Shown: positions 6,020-8,808 of the stretch, in pieces | Numbering within the stretch: position 1 is the stretch's first letter | Layout: every line of letters starts with the position of its first letter | Assembly (NCBI GenBank): GCA_013215865.1 | Contig: JABSQL010000036.1 | Span: 1-8,808, forward strand | Source: Candidatus Margulisiibacteriota bacterium | GTDB lineage: Bacteria; Margulisbacteria; Marinamargulisbacteria; DT-59 | Length of the DNA stretch: 8,808 nucleotides | Reading direction: 5' to 3' | Translations under genes and position numbers: made by a program | The notes under the pieces: model-generated | What the model saw: only the letters and a program-made list of their open reading frames with translations | Told to the model about the DNA's origin: nothing | The model's database searches: none

Positions 6020-7246
6020 ATGTCTAAAGAAAAACAAATTGATGATGCTGTTCAACATTTTCGCACGCTTCTTACCGAACAAGTGGACCGCGTCAAAACC
6101 ATGAAAAAAGATGAGGCTTGGGTGGATTACAACACCATCTCTCCCATCATTATTGGGGTATGTTGGGGTGATGGTATTGGGGAAGAAATCTCCAATCAAG
6201 CACAACATATTCTTGAACACATGCTCAATGAAGACGTCAAAAATGGATCCGTTGAATTTCGGATCATTAAAGGACTCACCATTGAAAACCGCGTTGAACA
6301 CAAGACAGCCATTCCTGATGACGTACTCGCAGAACTTAAACAATGTCATGTCATCTTAAAAGGACCCACGACTACCCCCCAAAAAGGCGACAAATGGCCC
6401 AACATCGAGTCTGCAAACGTGGCCATGAGACGTGAACTGGACTTGTTTGCCTGTGTCAGACCCGTTCGTGTTCCTGAACACAATATAGACTGGACCTTTT
6501 TTCGAGAAAATACTGAGGGTGCCTATGTCTTGGGGTCAAGAGGTATCGATGTCACAGAGGATATCAGTTTCGATTTCAAAGTCATTACACAACCCGGTGC
6601 AGAACGTATTATTAAACTCGCTTTTGAATATGCCAAACAGAACAACAAAAAAAAGGTCACGGTTGTTACCAAATCAAATGTAGTCAAAACCACAGATGGG
6701 CGTTTCTCTGAAACCGCACACCAAATTGCAAAACAATATGTAAACGACGGTATTATCCTAGATGAATGGTACATAGACATCATGACAGCCAAACTTCTAG
6801 ACCCGGCACGTCGCCATGAATTTCAAGTCATGGTATTACCCAATTTATACGGCGATATCCTCACGGATGAGGCCGGCCAAATTCAGGGCGGTGTGGGAAC
6901 CGCAGGTAGTTCAAATATCGGTAAACGGTATGCCATGTTTGAAGCCATTCACGGCAGTGCACCCCGAATGGTAAACGAAGGTCGCGCCAAATATGCAGAC
7001 CCCTCTTCGATGATCAAAGCCGCCGCTATGCTCCTTGCCCATATCGGCAAAACAGATGCCTCTCAAAAATTAGGTAAAGCCCTTGAAATATGCAGCCAGT
7101 TTGAAAAACGACTCACCATTACTGGTAGAGAAAATGGCTCAACCGCCGCTGATTACGCCGCTTACGTTTTAGAATGGGTGTCGTCCCCAAAACTAAATGA
7201 TACATACGAAGAATATCTAAAAAAATCAGCGACTAGCGTAACGTAA
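6020..7246 (+). CDS. icd: Isocitrate dehydrogenase (isocitrate/isopropylmalate dehydrogenase family)
   Basis: This cytosolic enzyme would oxidatively decarboxylate isocitrate to 2-oxoglutarate with NAD(P)+ in the TCA cycle or glutamate supply. The 408-residue product has a charged N-terminal extension of about 40 residues, then the family fold. The isocitrate-type phosphate-loop signature SxNxxxR is present as SANVAMR (131-137), followed by R147 of RPVR. FRENTEGAY (161-169) supplies Arg162 and Tyr169; NVVK supplies Lys223. NLYGDILTD supplies metal ligands Asp279 and Asp283, and EAIHGSAPR (308-316) forms the adenine-side loop. Ser131 aligns with the E. coli Ser that is phosphorylated by AceK. 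At the cofactor-discriminating positions this protein has Arg316-Met317, where E. coli (NADP) has Lys-Tyr and NAD-type enzymes usually have Asp-Ile, so cofactor choice is open. The start has GGAGGG at good spacing. The last 14 bases overlap the end of the gene on the other strand. A homoisocitrate or other 3-substituted malate substrate cannot be fully excluded. Confidence 0.85.
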   Translation: MSKEKQIDDAVQHFRTLLTEQVDRVKTMKKDEAWVDYNTISPIIIGVCWGDGIGEEISNQAQHILEHMLNEDVKNGSVEFRIIKGLTIENRVEHKTAIPDDVLAELKQCHVILKGPTTTPQKGDKWPNIESANVAMRRELDLFACVRPVRVPEHNIDWTFFRENTEGAYVLGSRGIDVTEDISFDFKVITQPGAERIIKLAFEYAKQNNKKKVTVVTKSNVVKTTDGRFSETAHQIAKQYVNDGIILDEWYIDIMTAKLLDPARRHEFQVMVLPNLYGDILTDEAGQIQGGVGTAGSSNIGKRYAMFEAIHGSAPRMVNEGRAKYADPSSMIKAAAMLLAHIGKTDASQKLGKALEICSQFEKRLTITGRENGSTAADYAAYVLEWVSSPKLNDTYEEYLKKSATSVT

Positions 7247-8808
7247 CCCCGTCATGCAAATGCTGAAGAGACCCTATCGCTTCATCTAACCTGGGATTGA
7301 TGCGGTAGGCTTTTGTAAAATAGTATTGGGATTCCACCTCTTTCCCCAACTGGCTATTCATGATACCCAAATTATAATATACAAACGCTGCTTGTGGTAA
7401 AAATGCAATCGACCGTTTTAATGCTTCAATGGCCTCCTCAACTTTATCTTGCCGCTCTAAAAGCATCCCATAATTTAATGCCATTTTAATGTGCCCGGGC
7501 TCTAGCTCAACACCCCACTTTAATAACGGCTCTGCCTTGTCATACTCCCTAAACCTTAAATAATAAAAACCCAAGTTATTAAGGGCCATTGTATTGTCAG
7601 GATTTACACGGAGTACATTTTGCCAAACTGTTTCTGTATTTTGCCAGGTTTTTACTTGAGGGACGGCATGAATCCCCAACCCAATCACAAATGACAGTAC
7701 CACAGCGCCCATACCAATATGCCACTTTATTTGATTGATGAATAACAACGAGGACCCCACAACCAAGGATAGGCCCAATAAACTTATATATGTATATCGG
7801 TCCGCCGACATCCAAAGCGCACCATGCTGAACAATGCCCAATACCGGTAACAATGTCACTATATACGCACCCCACAACACCACTAACCATGGCCATTGAT
7901 GCCGTTTTACCCAAGACAACACAGTCACCCCAACACACCCTAAAAATGCCATAAAATAAGTGGGGTTAAACATACTTAGCTCTTTGACTGGAATCTGGTA
8001 ATGCGCCAATAAATCACGCGGCCAAAATGCGTTTATAATATAAAAGAATATCGAATATGAGGCCCGTCCGATCTTCTGTGTAAACGTTAACACGATCGCC
8101 CCATCCGGTTGTGCACCATGTGTGGCCCACATTGCCAAAGAACCAAATATAAATGCCGTTATCCAAAACGGCCACTTCTCAACAATACTTTTCCATGCTG
8201 AATGTCTCCTAAACGGAAAATAATCAAGACCCACCAATAAACATGGCAGTATAATACCCACTGTTTTACTCATACACGCACAAACATACGCCCCTAAAGT
8301 CAACCAATACCATTTGGACCCCTCTTTTTCCTGCTGTCGATGCTGGATATAACACCCTATTCCCAATAACACAAAACAAGTCGATACTGCATATGCCTGG
8401 GCAGATACCCAAGCCACCACCTCCGCCCGCAGTGGATGAATGGCAAAGAAAAGCGCCGAAAAGAATCCCGCCACAATAATCACCATTCTCGATCGAGAAG
8501 GCCAAATGTGTCGGAACAACGCCACAGAAATCGCCCACATTAAAAAGCCATTCGCCGTATGAAAAAATAACCCTGTTAATTGAAATGCCCTTGGTGATAA
8601 AGAAAAAAAGAAATAGACAATATTTTTAATTAATCGGCTGATAGGTTCATATACACCCAATGTCTTAGACGTCATGATCCATTTTAAATGGTCCCAACTT
8701 AACCCCTTCACCCCATCATGTAGGACGATATAATCCCAGTCATCCCAATATAAGAAATCTTGATACCCTGTAAATAATGGATAAAATACCACAAAAATAG
8801 ATGCCATT
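7233..8808 (-). CDS. TMTC-like GT-C membrane glycosyltransferase with C-terminal TPRs (5' end probably outside window)
   Basis: This is a polytopic inner-membrane protein of the class with a GT-C (PMT/ArnT-like, DUF1736-type) membrane half and a soluble TPR tail, related in layout to eukaryotic TMTC O-mannosyltransferases. Such proteins are thought to move sugar from a lipid carrier to proteins or glycans; the substrate here is unknown. Counted from the ATG at 8807, the first external loop has WDDWDY (21-26), with the Asp pair expected for GT-C catalysis. FAIHPLRAEVVAWVSAQ (121-137), MSKTVGIILPCLLVGLDYFP (179-198) and SADRYTYI (334-341) are family-typical blocks, and about ten hydrophobic segments run to 383. 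Three TPR units follow at about 404-437, 438-471 and 472-505. Only about 13 hydrophobic residues precede the first loop from this ATG, too few for a full helix, so the true start probably lies beyond the window. Its last 14 bases overlap the end of idh. Confidence 0.85.
   Translation of the reverse strand, partial: MASIFVVFYPLFTGYQDFLYWDDWDYIVLHDGVKGLSWDHLKWIMTSKTLGVYEPISRLIKNIVYFFFSLSPRAFQLTGLFFHTANGFLMWAISVALFRHIWPSRSRMVIIVAGFFSALFFAIHPLRAEVVAWVSAQAYAVSTCFVLLGIGCYIQHRQQEKEGSKWYWLTLGAYVCACMSKTVGIILPCLLVGLDYFPFRRHSAWKSIVEKWPFWITAFIFGSLAMWATHGAQPDGAIVLTFTQKIGRASYSIFFYIINAFWPRDLLAHYQIPVKELSMFNPTYFMAFLGCVGVTVLSWVKRHQWPWLVVLWGAYIVTLLPVLGIVQHGALWMSADRYTYISLLGLSLVVGSSLLFINQIKWHIGMGAVVLSFVIGLGIHAVPQVKTWQNTETVWQNVLRVNPDNTMALNNLGFYYLRFREYDKAEPLLKWGVELEPGHIKMALNYGMLLERQDKVEEAIEALKRSIAFLPQAAFVYYNLGIMNSQLGKEVESQYYFTKAYRINPRLDEAIGSLQHLHDGVTLR

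Noticed and set aside
6647..6659. Run of eight A followed by GG in idh, forming an in-frame A-AAA-AAG slippery heptamer
   Set aside because: A -1 shift would stop after about 18 codons and lose essential active-site residues. I see no strong stimulatory stem downstream, and Lys-Lys-Lys codons explain the run.

Overview
This is an AT-rich (roughly 40% GC by eye), tightly packed bacterial window with seven protein genes and no RNA gene, insertion sequence or CRISPR array that I can see. MreB together with a membrane-anchored SPOR-domain protein points to a rod-shaped, probably diderm bacterium with a peptidoglycan wall. The phylum cannot be fixed by eye. The gene types (TMTC-like GT-C/TPR protein, divergent isocitrate dehydrogenase, unfamiliar HExxH protein pair) would suit an uncultured candidate phylum such as Margulisbacteria or Omnitrophica, but that is only a guess.

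Layout, left to right: (1) 1-2251, plus strand: two tandem paralogs of an unrecognised HExxH/ExxxD (gluzincin-type) metallopeptidase-like protein. The first is cut by the window edge, and the second starts one base after the first one's stop codon. (2) 2248-3936, minus strand: a two-gene unit of a SPOR-domain protein followed by mreB. (3) 4070-4351, plus strand: a small charged protein of unknown function with a very good promoter and ribosome binding site. (4) 4366-5874, minus strand: comM/yifB, an AAA+ Mg-chelatase-like helicase. (5) 6020-7246, plus strand: an isocitrate dehydrogenase. Its promoter overlaps a perfect 9-bp inverted repeat. (6) 7233-8808, minus strand: a GT-C-type membrane glycosyltransferase-like protein with C-terminal TPRs, probably cut at its N-terminus by the window edge.

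The genes alternate in converging and diverging blocks. Regulatory DNA is confined to two divergent intergenic gaps (about 3937-4069 and 5875-6019). All three converging gene ends overlap or nearly touch (4-bp overlap, 14-bp gap, 14-bp overlap) and have no visible intrinsic terminator. Apart from mreB with its SPOR neighbour and the peptidase-like pair, the genes look functionally unrelated: cell shape, DNA recombination, central metabolism and surface glycosylation. No stretch over 300 bases lacks a gene. The plus strand is C-rich over G whichever strand is coding, which suggests it is the lagging strand here.

The best candidate for something undescribed is the tandem, apparently cytoplasmic metallopeptidase-like pair. 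The operator-like repeat at the idh promoter and the small well-expressed orphan come next.
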